Origin: Flavobacterium endoglycinae
GTDB lineage: Bacteria > Bacteroidota > Bacteroidia > Flavobacteriales > Flavobacteriaceae
Assembly: GCF_017352115.1 (NCBI RefSeq)
Contig: NZ_CP071448.1
Location: 186,001-250,000, forward strand
Direction of reading: 5' to 3'
Length of the DNA stretch: 64,000 nt
A model generated the notes under the pieces. The model searched no databases. It was given only the letters and a program-made list of their open reading frames with translations, and was not told the origin of the DNA. Positions 31,882-40,922 of the stretch are shown here, piece by piece; the first letter of the stretch is position 1; every line of letters starts with the position of its first letter. Made by a program: the position numbers and the translations under genes.

Positions 31882-33333
31882 ATGAAATTATTACAAACAG
31901 AAATTCTTATAGCCCAACATTTTAAAAAATCTGTATTTAAAAATTCGGCTGTATACATTATAACCCTCTTTATTGGCGTACTGCTATTGTTTGCCGCTTT
32001 TTCCGGCTGGGATAATTACAAAAACCAAAACGAAACCAGCGAAAAATACCAGCACGAATCACGTGAAGACTGGTTGAAAAATCCCGATAAGAATCCGCAT
32101 AGAATGGCACATTACGGAAACTTTGCTTTTCGTAAAAGCACTTCTTTAAGTGTTTTCGAATTTGGAATGGAACCCTTTTTTGGAAATGCTATTTTCTTGG
32201 AAGCACATAAGCAAAACACAGCCAATTTCTCTGAAGCTGGATTTTCCAATAGTATGCTCCGATTTGGTGAAATCAGCACTGCAATGGTTTTACAGATTTT
32301 ACTGCCCTTGCTTATCTTTTTTTTAGGATTTAATGCCATTGCTTACGAGAGAGAAAACGGAACCTTAAAACTTCTTTTAAGTCAGGGAATCAGCTGGAAA
32401 CAGCTTTTATGGGGTAAAATACTCGGAATCGCTAGTGTGATTCTGATGCTTTTTATTCCTATTATAATTGTTTTGCTTTTTATTTGGCTGATGCTTCAAA
32501 ACTTTACCATTTCGGCAGATGAAACTTTCAAAATGATCTTATTTATTGTATTTCATTTTATTTATCTGATGTTCTTCTGCGTAATTGCTATTCTGGTTTC
32601 TGCGTCAAGCAAAACTTCAAAAAAAGCATTAGTTTCTTTAATTGGAATCTGGTTGATATTGACTATTATTCTGCCAAGAACCACCCAGGCAATGGGCGCT
32701 TATTTGTATGAAGCTCCTTCCAAAGTAAAATTTGGAAGTGATATCGAAAAAGACATTCTGAAACAAGGCGACAGCCACAACCCAAATGATGTTCATTATA
32801 AAGCTATAAAAGATTCTCTGCTGCGTGTTTACAAAGTCGATTCGGTACAAAAACTTCCTTTTAATTATTCCGGATTTATTATGACAGAAGGCGAAAAAAT
32901 AAGCTCGAAAATTTACAACCAACACCTTGAAGAACTGCTGAAAGTGTATGCTAAGCAGAATAGCTTTTCAAAAGCGGTTTCGTTCTTAAATCCCTATATC
33001 GCAATGAAAAATGTATCGATGGGATTATCCAATACAGATTATGATTCCTACATCGATTTTCAAAAACAAGCCGAAATATACCGCTATAACATGGCGCAGA
33101 AAATGAATGCGTTACAGGTTAAATACATCAGTAATAAAAAGCCGGGTCCGAATGACAAACCACTCACCATTGGCAAAGAACATTGGGCTGATGTAGAAGA
33201 ATTTCATTATGAACCAAAAGGAATTACAGAAGTTTTAAAAACAGAAATACTATCCATCATCTCGATCATACTGTGGATTATTATTCTTTTTGTCCTTATC
33301 CGTTTTGCTTCCAAAAATCTTAAAGCAGTTTAA
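31882..33333 (+). CDS. ABC-2 type permease subunit 1 (NosY/DUF3526-like)
   Basis: A 483-residue membrane protein with helices at ~25-45, ~135-155, ~180-210, ~225-240, ~245-260 and ~455-475, and a large hydrophilic loop at ~45-130 and ~270-450. ABC-2 traits: NAIAYERENGTLKLLLSQGISWKQLLWGK (residues ~152-180), a coupling-helix-like stretch. ATG 31882 is preferred over the in-frame TTG at 31876. It pairs with the permease encoded 2 nt downstream of its stop; both probably work with the ATPase encoded at 28602. The two loops are too long for simple drug exporters and may shape a substrate- or partner-specific extracytoplasmic domain. Confidence 0.85.
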   Translation: MKLLQTEILIAQHFKKSVFKNSAVYIITLFIGVLLLFAAFSGWDNYKNQNETSEKYQHESREDWLKNPDKNPHRMAHYGNFAFRKSTSLSVFEFGMEPFFGNAIFLEAHKQNTANFSEAGFSNSMLRFGEISTAMVLQILLPLLIFFLGFNAIAYERENGTLKLLLSQGISWKQLLWGKILGIASVILMLFIPIIIVLLFIWLMLQNFTISADETFKMILFIVFHFIYLMFFCVIAILVSASSKTSKKALVSLIGIWLILTIILPRTTQAMGAYLYEAPSKVKFGSDIEKDILKQGDSHNPNDVHYKAIKDSLLRVYKVDSVQKLPFNYSGFIMTEGEKISSKIYNQHLEELLKVYAKQNSFSKAVSFLNPYIAMKNVSMGLSNTDYDSYIDFQKQAEIYRYNMAQKMNALQVKYISNKKPGPNDKPLTIGKEHWADVEEFHYEPKGITEVLKTEILSIISIILWIIILFVLIRFASKNLKAV

Positions 33334-33335
33334 TT

Positions 33336-34682
33336 ATGTTACAACTCTTATTTAAAAATTTTATACGCTCAAAAGGAACCAAAATCGGATTGCTTTTTTT
33401 ACTGATTATTGGTTTTATAAGCTTGTTAATCGGGCATCAATTTCAAGAAAAACAAGAAAATAATATTGCCGAAACAGCCGCTTATCAAAAAGAACATATT
33501 GCTCGAAATGCCAATTTTCATAAAGACGAAATGGGGCTATTGTTGTACTACATCAAATTTTCTCTAGTCAATAAAACGCTTCCAATAAACAGTTTGTCAA
33601 TCGGACAGCGCGATGTAAATCCATCAATTCAAAGTGTTACCATTCGCGGACTCGAAGGTCAGAAATACGATTCGGAGCTTAATAATCCGAGTAATCTTCT
33701 CGCTGGAAATATCGATTTTAGTTTTGTGCTTTTATACCTCTTCCCTCTCTTGATTATTGCTTTTTCATACAATATCATTTCTGAAGAAAAAGAATCTGGA
33801 ACTTGGAAAATTGTAGCCACACAAAGCCCTAACACATTTTTGTACATTTTAAAACTGTTTTATGTCCGAATCCTAAGTTTAACTGCACTTGTAACGGTAC
33901 TGCTTTTAACTGCCGTTTTCTTTCTTAAAATTCCAATTGATCAATCATTTCTAATCTTTTACGGAATTGCTGTTTTATACATCTTATTTTGGTTTGCAGT
34001 ATGCTTTTTTATTGTTTCGCTTCAAAAAAACTCCAATTACAATGCAGTTATTTTATTAACCATCTGGTTGTTTTTAATCATTATTGTTCCCGCCGCCGTA
34101 AACACTTATATCGTGAATAGATACAAAGTTCCAGAAGCTTTGGAACTAACACTTAAACAGCGAAATGCCTATCATGAAAAATGGGATACAGATAAAAATG
34201 AAACCATGGAGAAATTCTATAAACATTATCCACAGTTTCGATCGTATAAAATTCCAGCAGATAAAGAATTCAGCTGGCTGTGGTATTATGCTATGCAGCA
34301 AATGGGTGACGACGAATCAGCAGCGGAATCAAAAGAACTAGAAACTAAACTAGAACAGCGAAACCGTGCCGGAGAATTGATTGCACAGTTTATTCCAACG
34401 CTTCATACGCAGATTCAATTAAACGAAATTGCGAAATCTGATTTACAAAACCAGCTTTTATTTTTAAAAGAAACAAAAACTTTTCATGAAAAAATGCGTT
34501 TGTATTTTTATCCCAAAATCTTCAATAATGCTTCAGTAGATCAAGAAAACTGGCAAAATTTTAAAGTGAAAACTTTTACTGATTCAACAAGTGTAAGTGT
34601 TCTAAAAGCCTTTTTACCTTTAGCAATTTTAATTTTTTTACTGATTGGTTTTGGATGGCGGAATTTCGTAAAAAACCGTTGA
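33336..34682 (+). CDS. ABC-2 type permease subunit 2 (DUF3526-like)
   Basis: A 448-residue membrane protein, similar in plan to its neighbour but divergent. Helices at ~14-35, ~125-145, ~170-195, ~200-225, ~233-255 and ~420-440. It carries the same coupling motif: YNIISEEKESGTWKIVATQS (residues ~143-162). The long loop at ~255-415 is rich in Glu, Lys and Arg and is probably extracytoplasmic. The gene starts 2 nt after the stop of subunit 1, so they are translationally coupled. The pair likely forms a heterodimer with ATPase 28602-29297. A perfect 18-bp terminator follows the gene. Confidence 0.85.
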   Translation: MLQLLFKNFIRSKGTKIGLLFLLIIGFISLLIGHQFQEKQENNIAETAAYQKEHIARNANFHKDEMGLLLYYIKFSLVNKTLPINSLSIGQRDVNPSIQSVTIRGLEGQKYDSELNNPSNLLAGNIDFSFVLLYLFPLLIIAFSYNIISEEKESGTWKIVATQSPNTFLYILKLFYVRILSLTALVTVLLLTAVFFLKIPIDQSFLIFYGIAVLYILFWFAVCFFIVSLQKNSNYNAVILLTIWLFLIIIVPAAVNTYIVNRYKVPEALELTLKQRNAYHEKWDTDKNETMEKFYKHYPQFRSYKIPADKEFSWLWYYAMQQMGDDESAAESKELETKLEQRNRAGELIAQFIPTLHTQIQLNEIAKSDLQNQLLFLKETKTFHEKMRLYFYPKIFNNASVDQENWQNFKVKTFTDSTSVSVLKAFLPLAILIFLLIGFGWRNFVKNR

Positions 34683-34710
34683 GTTTTTTTTCAAACCACA
34701 AAAATAATCC

Positions 34711-34749
34711 AAAGGTTTGCAAAGTTTTGATAAAACTTTGCAAACCTTT
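34711..34749 (+). terminator. Intrinsic terminator closing the ABC/TonB operon
   Basis: Perfect 18-bp stem, arms AAAGGTTTGCAAAGTTTT (34711-34728) and AAAACTTTGCAAACCTTT (34732-34749), loop GAT, T-tail. Confidence 0.88.
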
Positions 34750-34917
34750 TTTAGGCTGAAACCAACAAATTTCAGTTTTAAAGAGATCAAAATTCATTTT
34801 TAAAATTTATCGCAAAAACTTAACATATGCAGGTGTAACTTGAATTAATATTTTACTATTTTAGCAAAATTTTTGAAAAAACATCAACAAAAACAGTATT
34901 CGAACAAATTTAAATTA

Positions 34918-35538
34918 ATGAAAAAAGTACTTTTAATAAGCATATTGGTGCTTCTTGTAATTTATGCATTTAGAGAAATCGTATATCAGCCTTATTTGTG
35001 GAAAAAAGCGATGCTTACACCAGAACATAAACTGCAGATAGGCAGTTTTCTTTTCAGCAAACAAGTGGGTTCTAATGGCAGTCAGAGTTCAGAAAAAAAA
35101 TATTTTGTTTTTAAGGTTACCGAAATCAATGGTGACTATGTGCGACTTTCGGTTGTACGGCAATTATCTGAAAAAGGAAAACCAAAATCTTCTGATTTTT
35201 CAATGACCCGAGAAACCTACCGAAGCTTAAAACATACTATCAATAAAATAACGGTAACAGGAATTCTTCGCGAGGATTTATATAAAGAAGGAAATGGTAC
35301 TACTTTAAATGATTATCTGATCCATAAATATCCGGATTTAAAAAGATCCCGTTATTATTATGAAGAACTTCCAAAAGAGGAAACAAATATTAACTCGCCC
35401 GTAAATTACTTTAGTCTGGTTTATTCAAAGGAAAAAATTATAGAGAAAAGAAAACTTATTCCGTATGTCATTAGAGAAGGACAAACACCGGAATTAGCCA
35501 AAGAACTCTCTGAAAGAGTCAGTTTAATTCTCAATTAA
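34918..35538 (+). CDS. Membrane-anchored hypothetical protein
   Basis: A 206-residue protein with one N-terminal membrane helix (KVLLISILVLLVIYAF, ~3-18) followed by a soluble domain of ~180 residues; I do not recognise a family. The soluble part includes HKLQIGSFLFSKQ, KKYFVFKVTEINGDYV and NDYLIHKYPDL. ATG 34918 is preferred over the in-frame TTG at 34873 because it starts the membrane helix directly. It stands alone between two terminators, so it is not part of the ABC operon. Its role is unknown. Confidence 0.72.
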   Translation: MKKVLLISILVLLVIYAFREIVYQPYLWKKAMLTPEHKLQIGSFLFSKQVGSNGSQSSEKKYFVFKVTEINGDYVRLSVVRQLSEKGKPKSSDFSMTRETYRSLKHTINKITVTGILREDLYKEGNGTTLNDYLIHKYPDLKRSRYYYEELPKEETNINSPVNYFSLVYSKEKIIEKRKLIPYVIREGQTPELAKELSERVSLILN

Positions 35539-35544
35539 AATTTA

Positions 35545-35576
35545 AACTCCCAATTCTATAATTGGGAGTTTTTTTT
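35545..35576 (+). terminator. Intrinsic terminator after the anchored protein gene
   Basis: AACTCCCAATT (35545-35555) and AATTGGGAGTT (35560-35570), loop CTAT, followed by a T-run. Confidence 0.85.
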
Positions 35577-35691
35577 ATGCCTTTCTCTCATTATTACTTC
35601 ATCTTTTGACTCATTTTAAACCTATTCTGAATAAAATTTTTCAAAACCTTCAATAAATGCATTTTATTTAGAACTAATATAAATAAACTTT

Positions 35692-35699
35692 TATATTTG
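35692..35699 (+). promoter_or_regulatory. -7 promoter element of the ECF sigma operon
   Basis: TATATTTG fits TAnnTTTG; 73 nt before the ATG at 35773. Confidence 0.5.
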
Positions 35700-35772
35700 C
35701 CGCTTTCAGGGCAGAATGAAGTAGTTTTTAAAATTTACTTAATATTGCTTTTCCAAAAGTAAATTTCGTTTA

Positions 35773-36372
35773 ATGAACCATAACCATAGTTTCGAATTAA
35801 ATCTTTTCCATTCCTTTAAAGGCGGAGACGAAACGGCATATGCGTTTTTCTACGATAAATATTTTAGGAGAATCCAATCTTTCAGCTTTCAGTTTATTTA
35901 CGATCAGGACGAAGCCGAAAATCTGGCTCAGGAAGCTTTACTACACCTATGGCAGAACAGGGAAAATATAGAATCTATTAACGGAATTCAGGCTTTCCTG
36001 TTTACATACGCCAAATCAAAATGTTTGAATTTAATTCGTCACAAAAAAGTGAAAGATAAATTCAAAAATGACCTCTTAAACCACAAAGAAAGAGAATTGG
36101 ATATCGAAATTTTAAATTCGATACAATTCGACACTTTAGAATTAACCGAATTAGAACGAATTATTCAACAATCTATCAGCGATTTACCTCCAAAAACCAG
36201 AGAGATTTTTATAAAAAAACGCTTTGAGAATAAAAAAAATGCAGAAATCGCCGAGGAACTAGGAATTTCTTTAAAAGCTGTTGAAGCCCACATGACAAAG
36301 GCTTTGAAGATCTTAAAAAGCAAATTATCGGATTATTTGTTTTTAATTTTTATACTTATTTATAATAATTAA
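35773..36372 (+). CDS. RNA polymerase ECF sigma-70 factor (FecI-like, SusCD-linked)
   Basis: A 199-residue ECF sigma factor. Region 2 lies at ~10-95 (FSFQFIYDQDEAENLAQEALLHLW is the 2.2-2.3 core; residues ~32-56), region 4 at ~125-180 (LPPKTREIFIKKRFENKKNAEIAEELGISLKAVEAHMTKAL; residues ~137-177). It is followed by FecR-like anti-sigma, SusC with an STN domain, SusD, a lipoprotein and a cytochrome c peroxidase, so it likely directs transcription of that operon when the SusC signal domain senses substrate. A hydrophobic tail (LFLIFILIYNN) is unusual for a cytosolic sigma factor and may be an artefact of the true C-terminus or contact the membrane. Confidence 0.93.
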   Translation: MNHNHSFELNLFHSFKGGDETAYAFFYDKYFRRIQSFSFQFIYDQDEAENLAQEALLHLWQNRENIESINGIQAFLFTYAKSKCLNLIRHKKVKDKFKNDLLNHKERELDIEILNSIQFDTLELTELERIIQQSISDLPPKTREIFIKKRFENKKNAEIAEELGISLKAVEAHMTKALKILKSKLSDYLFLIFILIYNN

Positions 36373-36441
36373 GCATAAAAAGATAGGGTATTTTAATTCT
36401 GAGGTGTACTTATAAATGGTGAGAAGTTTTAAAACTCAGAT

Positions 36442-37545
36442 ATGACATCGGAAATACTACATAAATACCTTTCTAACGAAGCTTCAGAACAAGAAGTTCA
36501 GGCACTTTTTGACTGGATAGAAGCATCGGAAGAAAACAAAAACCAATTTATAAAAGCAAAGAAAATCTGTGCATTGACCACACTTTCTTTGGATGCATCA
36601 ATTGAATCGGCACCAGTAATCCAAATGAAACCCAAAAACAAAATCAAAAGGTATGCACAATATGCTGCTGTGGTTTTAGTGTTTGTAGGATTAGGAACTT
36701 CGGTTTATTTATTTAACAGCAAATCAGAAACTTCAAAAGAAATTGTTCTGGAATTGGGCGACGGCCGTCTGGAATATTTCTCAGGGAAAAATGAAACCGC
36801 TTTGTTAAATGAAAAAGGTGATTTGATTGCAAAAAAATTTCCGACTGAGATTATCTACTTTGGTAAAGTTCAGGATCAAAAGGTGATTTATAATACCCTT
36901 TCTGTTCCTTATGGAAAACGTTTCAAACTTAAACTTTCAGATGGTACTATTGTGAGTTTAAATGCCGGAACAACATTACGTTATCCAGAACAATTTGGCA
37001 TTAATGGAAATCGAAATGTATACTTAACCGGTGAAGCATTTTTTGAAGTTGCCAAAGACAAAACGCATCCGTTTATTGTGCATGCAAATCAGGCTGACAT
37101 TGAAGTTCTGGGAACCACTTTTAATGTGAGCGCTTATCCTGAAAATCCGACAGTTAACAGTACATTAATTGAAGGAAGCATTCAAATGTCGGAAGCCGCA
37201 AATCCTTCAAATGCCATTCTGCTTACGCCAAATCAAATGGCAACGTGGCAGAACAATTCTAAAAAACTGATTTTAAAAGAAGTTGACCCAGCCCTTTATG
37301 CTGCCTGGACAAAAGGCGAACTTGCTTTTAAAGACACTCCGTTTTCTACCATTGCCAAAATTATTCAACGTACGTATGATGTTGAGATTATCAACGAAAA
37401 TTCTGATTTGGCCAGACAGAGTTTTACAGGTACCATTAAAATCAGCGAATCTAGTGTCGAGAACATTTTAGAGCTGCTAAAGCGTGACACGCCTTTTAAT
37501 TATTCTATTACACACAAAACCATAACCATTACCAATCCTCGATAA
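36442..37545 (+). CDS. FecR family anti-sigma factor
   Basis: A 367-residue membrane-spanning anti-sigma. N-terminal cytosolic domain ~1-68, one helix ~71-91 (AQYAAVVLVFVGLGTSVYLF), FecR domain ~150-245 (KLKLSDGTIVSLNAGTTLRYP, YLTGEAFFEVAKDKTHPFIVHANQ, IEVLGTTFNVSAY), and a DUF4974 domain at ~285-365 (AFKDTPFSTIAKIIQRTYDVEI). It holds the sigma factor until the periplasmic STN domain of the SusC-like receptor contacts the FecR domain. It is 69 nt after the sigma gene and 10 nt before susC, the usual arrangement for ECF-FecR-SusC regulation. Confidence 0.94.
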   Translation: MTSEILHKYLSNEASEQEVQALFDWIEASEENKNQFIKAKKICALTTLSLDASIESAPVIQMKPKNKIKRYAQYAAVVLVFVGLGTSVYLFNSKSETSKEIVLELGDGRLEYFSGKNETALLNEKGDLIAKKFPTEIIYFGKVQDQKVIYNTLSVPYGKRFKLKLSDGTIVSLNAGTTLRYPEQFGINGNRNVYLTGEAFFEVAKDKTHPFIVHANQADIEVLGTTFNVSAYPENPTVNSTLIEGSIQMSEAANPSNAILLTPNQMATWQNNSKKLILKEVDPALYAAWTKGELAFKDTPFSTIAKIIQRTYDVEIINENSDLARQSFTGTIKISESSVENILELLKRDTPFNYSITHKTITITNPR

Positions 37546-37555
37546 ATAAATAAAC

Positions 37556-40500
37556 ATGACATTTACGATACCACCCGTTTTAAGAAAAATTCTGTTTTTC
37601 TTAGCCATTCTCATATCTGGTTTTAAAGGATTTTCACAAAATAAATTAATTACCATACACGTCAAAAACAAGCCTATAAGCCTAATTATCAAAACTATTG
37701 AAGAACAGAGTGACTTTAGGATACTTTATAATACACGAAAAATCAATGCCGATCAGCTGGCGGATTTAGATGTCAGTAATGCAACTCTTGAAACCGCTCT
37801 AACGCAATTATTAAAAGACAAAAACATTTCGTTTTACATTCAGAAAAAACAGGTTTTATTGACCAGCTCTGCTCCTGCTGATTCTTCTAATGCTACTTCA
37901 CAGGAAACGGAACGATTCATAAGCGGAACGGTGTATAATGCAAAAGACAAACAACCGCTTCCGGGAGCCACAATCCGTATTAAAGGAACTGGAATGGGCG
38001 CTGTTACGGATTTTAACGGAAAATTTGCATATCAGTTAAAAGGAAATAATATTTCTAATATGGTTCTGGAAGCTGGTTTTCTAGGAATGGAAACACAATA
38101 TCAAAAAGCAGATAACAAGAAAGATTTTGTTTTTTACCTTCAGGAAGCTACCGATGAGCTAAATCCTGTAATCATTACTTCTTCTTACGGAACTACCAAA
38201 TTAAAAGAAGAAATCGTAGGAAGTATTTCAAGCATTACGGCAAAAGATATTCCCGTACAGCAGGCTTCTGAAAGTGTCGACAAAATGCTGGAAGGACAAA
38301 TTGCGGGAGTTTTGATTGAAAATACTTCTGGTGTTGGTGGTCCGGTTAAAATTAATGTTCGCGGACAAGGAACTTTAAAATCTTTAAGCGGTTCTATTTT
38401 AGGAACCTCTACGCAACCTTTAATTATCATCGATGGTGTTATTATGACAGAAGAAGTAGGAATCGATAATGACTTTTTTAACGGAAAGGGAAATACCGCA
38501 GAAGCTTTTTCGAATCCGCTGGCGATGATTTCTCCAGATAATATTGAAAGTTTTACGGTTTTAAAAGATGCTGCAGCCGTTGGTATTTATGGAGCCGATG
38601 GTGCAAATGGTGTTATTTTAATTACGACTAAAAAGGGAAAAAAAGGAAAAGCCAAATTCACTTTTTCCAATCAGCTTGGAGCATCAACAGCAATCAATCA
38701 AATTAAATATTTAAACGGAGAGCAATACAATGAACTTCGAAATGATTATTTAAAAAATACAACTTCGGGTTATGTTCCTGTTCCTTACAACGGCATCAAT
38801 ACCAATTGGTTTGACTTATTGAATAATTCGGGTATCTACAACAAATATAATTTTGGTGTTTCGGGGGCTACTTCTAAATTTTCATATCGTACTAATTTGA
38901 CATATTTAAATATCGACGAGCCGCAATTAGGAAATGAAACCCGACAATTTAATGCAGGAATAAATTTAGGCTACCGTCATTCAAAATGGGATGTAAACCT
39001 GTCTTTAAATCCGAGTTATATTAAAAAAGATGCGCCCAATATCTATTATGATTTTGCTTACCTTCCTATTCTTTCCCCATACAATGAAGACGGTTCATAT
39101 TCTTTAATGGGATTAACAGGACCAACAGGAGGAAATCCGTTAGCGGCTATCGAACAAAATAAAAACGAAACCGAAACTTTTGGCATTTTAGGAAGTCTTA
39201 ATTTAGGTTACGAATTCAATAAAAATATTAGATTTCAAACTCTATTCGGGATTGATTACAAAGACAAAGTTCAAGATCGCTATTTTTCGGGAGAAAATGA
39301 AAGCGGAAGAACAAGCGGTTCTTTTACCTTAGACGGAATTACTTATCCAAATTGGGGAAGACGATTGTTGAACAAACGTAATTCTACCAAATGGAATTGG
39401 CAGGGACAAGCACTTTTCAATAAAGAAATAAACCCAAATAATACCATTGATGGTGTTGCTGGTTTTGAACTTTCTCAGGAAAAAACAAACTTCAATTATG
39501 AGTCCGCAATAGGTTTTGTTAATCCAAATTCAATTAACAGAATCCAAGATGCTTTACAGGACGATAATTTACAGACTCCGTTAATCGACGAATCAAAAGC
39601 CAAACAAATTTACAGCAGCGATATCAATTACAATTCGCGTGTTTCGTTTTTTGCACAGCTTAATTACAATTACAAAAAGAAATATTATGTATTAGGAAAC
39701 TTCAGACGTGACGAAAGTTCTGTTTTTGGTAACGATAGCAATGTTGCTTTAAACAGTGGCGCAGGTCTGGCGTGGGTGGCCAGCAACGAAAACTTTTTAA
39801 AATCAAGTTCGTGGATTGATTTCTTAAAATTAAAAATCAGTTACGGTTCAACCGGAAATTCAAGAATTGGTTCTTACCGTTCAAAAGGTTTGTACACCAT
39901 TTCTCAAAACGGATATAACGGTAACATTGAATCTTCTCCCAGCGTATCGCCAAACGGAAAATTAAGCTGGGAAAAAAACACCAAATTCAACACGGGTTTC
40001 GATTTTAATATTTTTAATGCGATCGAAATGACATTAGAATATTACTATGATGATTTAAGTGATATTATTGCAAGCCGTGAAATCCCGTCTGAAAACGGAT
40101 ATGAAAGTGTACAATTGAATGCTGCCAGCATGTACAACAAAGGTTTCGAATTTAGCACCAGAATTAAATGGTTTCAGCATGGTAAATTTAGATGGACTTC
40201 TTCTTTTAATATTTCTACTGTCGATAATAAAGTAACACAGTTAAAAGGTCTTGGAAGTGATTATTCGACAGCAAATCTAGCCCTTGCACAAAAAATTGGT
40301 TACAGCACCAGTATTATTTGGGGTGTAAACTGGGTTGGTGTCGATCCGGCAACAGGACGAGATTTGATTAAAAAAGACGGACAGGTTTATGATGCCGCAA
40401 CATATGCCCGATTATTTTCTGAAGCGGACTGGATTCCAATTGGTGATTCTCAGCCAAAAGCTTTTGGAGGATTTAATAATACTTTCTCTTTAAACAACAG

Positions 40501-40918
40501 CATTACTTTATCGATTACAGGAGCTTTTCAGTTAGGCGGCGATAAATTAGTATCAGATCAGATTATTTCAAAATACAATACCACTTCAAACCGAAACATG
40601 TCTGTAAACGCTTATGATTACTGGAGAAATCCAGGCGATATCGTTTCTCAGCCAGCGCCAAGCAATAACACTCTGATTGCCAATATGAGTAAGTATATAT
40701 ACGATGCTACGTATGTAAAAATCAGCAATATCAATTTGAGTTATAATGTACCCGTAAAAAATACATTTTTAGATTCTTTGACTGTTTTTGCAGATGTATC
40801 AAATGCTTTGTATTGGTATAAAGAAAAAAGTCCTGCGGGAAGGAATGGCATTAGAGAATTCAGTTTTACGTATCCACAAGCGAGAACTATTTCATGTGGA
40901 ATTAATACAAAATTTTAA
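37556..40918 (+). CDS. SusC/RagA family TonB-linked outer-membrane receptor with STN signalling domain
   Basis: A 1120-residue SusC-like receptor. Signal peptide ~1-28; STN/secretin-type signal domain ~30-110 (ITIHVKNKPISLIIKTIEEQ, LDVSNATLETALTQLLKD); CarboxypepD_reg domain ~122-200 (SGTVYNAKDKQPLPGATIRI, GAVTDFNGKF); plug ~215-335 (SSISSITAKDIPVQQA, VDKMLEGQIAGVLIENTSG, DGVIMTEEVG, DAAAVGIYGADGANGVILITTKKG); barrel to the end. The STN domain means the receptor signals through FecR to the ECF sigma. It forms a complex with the SusD-like lipoprotein encoded 4 nt downstream. Substrate (glycan, peptide or metal chelate) cannot be read from sequence; the following lipoprotein and di-haem peroxidase argue against a simple glycan system. 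Confidence 0.96.
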   Translation: MTFTIPPVLRKILFFLAILISGFKGFSQNKLITIHVKNKPISLIIKTIEEQSDFRILYNTRKINADQLADLDVSNATLETALTQLLKDKNISFYIQKKQVLLTSSAPADSSNATSQETERFISGTVYNAKDKQPLPGATIRIKGTGMGAVTDFNGKFAYQLKGNNISNMVLEAGFLGMETQYQKADNKKDFVFYLQEATDELNPVIITSSYGTTKLKEEIVGSISSITAKDIPVQQASESVDKMLEGQIAGVLIENTSGVGGPVKINVRGQGTLKSLSGSILGTSTQPLIIIDGVIMTEEVGIDNDFFNGKGNTAEAFSNPLAMISPDNIESFTVLKDAAAVGIYGADGANGVILITTKKGKKGKAKFTFSNQLGASTAINQIKYLNGEQYNELRNDYLKNTTSGYVPVPYNGINTNWFDLLNNSGIYNKYNFGVSGATSKFSYRTNLTYLNIDEPQLGNETRQFNAGINLGYRHSKWDVNLSLNPSYIKKDAPNIYYDFAYLPILSPYNEDGSYSLMGLTGPTGGNPLAAIEQNKNETETFGILGSLNLGYEFNKNIRFQTLFGIDYKDKVQDRYFSGENESGRTSGSFTLDGITYPNWGRRLLNKRNSTKWNWQGQALFNKEINPNNTIDGVAGFELSQEKTNFNYESAIGFVNPNSINRIQDALQDDNLQTPLIDESKAKQIYSSDINYNSRVSFFAQLNYNYKKKYYVLGNFRRDESSVFGNDSNVALNSGAGLAWVASNENFLKSSSWIDFLKLKISYGSTGNSRIGSYRSKGLYTISQNGYNGNIESSPSVSPNGKLSWEKNTKFNTGFDFNIFNAIEMTLEYYYDDLSDIIASREIPSENGYESVQLNAASMYNKGFEFSTRIKWFQHGKFRWTSSFNISTVDNKVTQLKGLGSDYSTANLALAQKIGYSTSIIWGVNWVGVDPATGRDLIKKDGQVYDAATYARLFSEADWIPIGDSQPKAFGGFNNTFSLNNSITLSITGAFQLGGDKLVSDQIISKYNTTSNRNMSVNAYDYWRNPGDIVSQPAPSNNTLIANMSKYIYDATYVKISNINLSYNVPVKNTFLDSLTVFADVSNALYWYKEKSPAGRNGIREFSFTYPQARTISCGINTKF

Positions 40919-40922
40919 GAAA

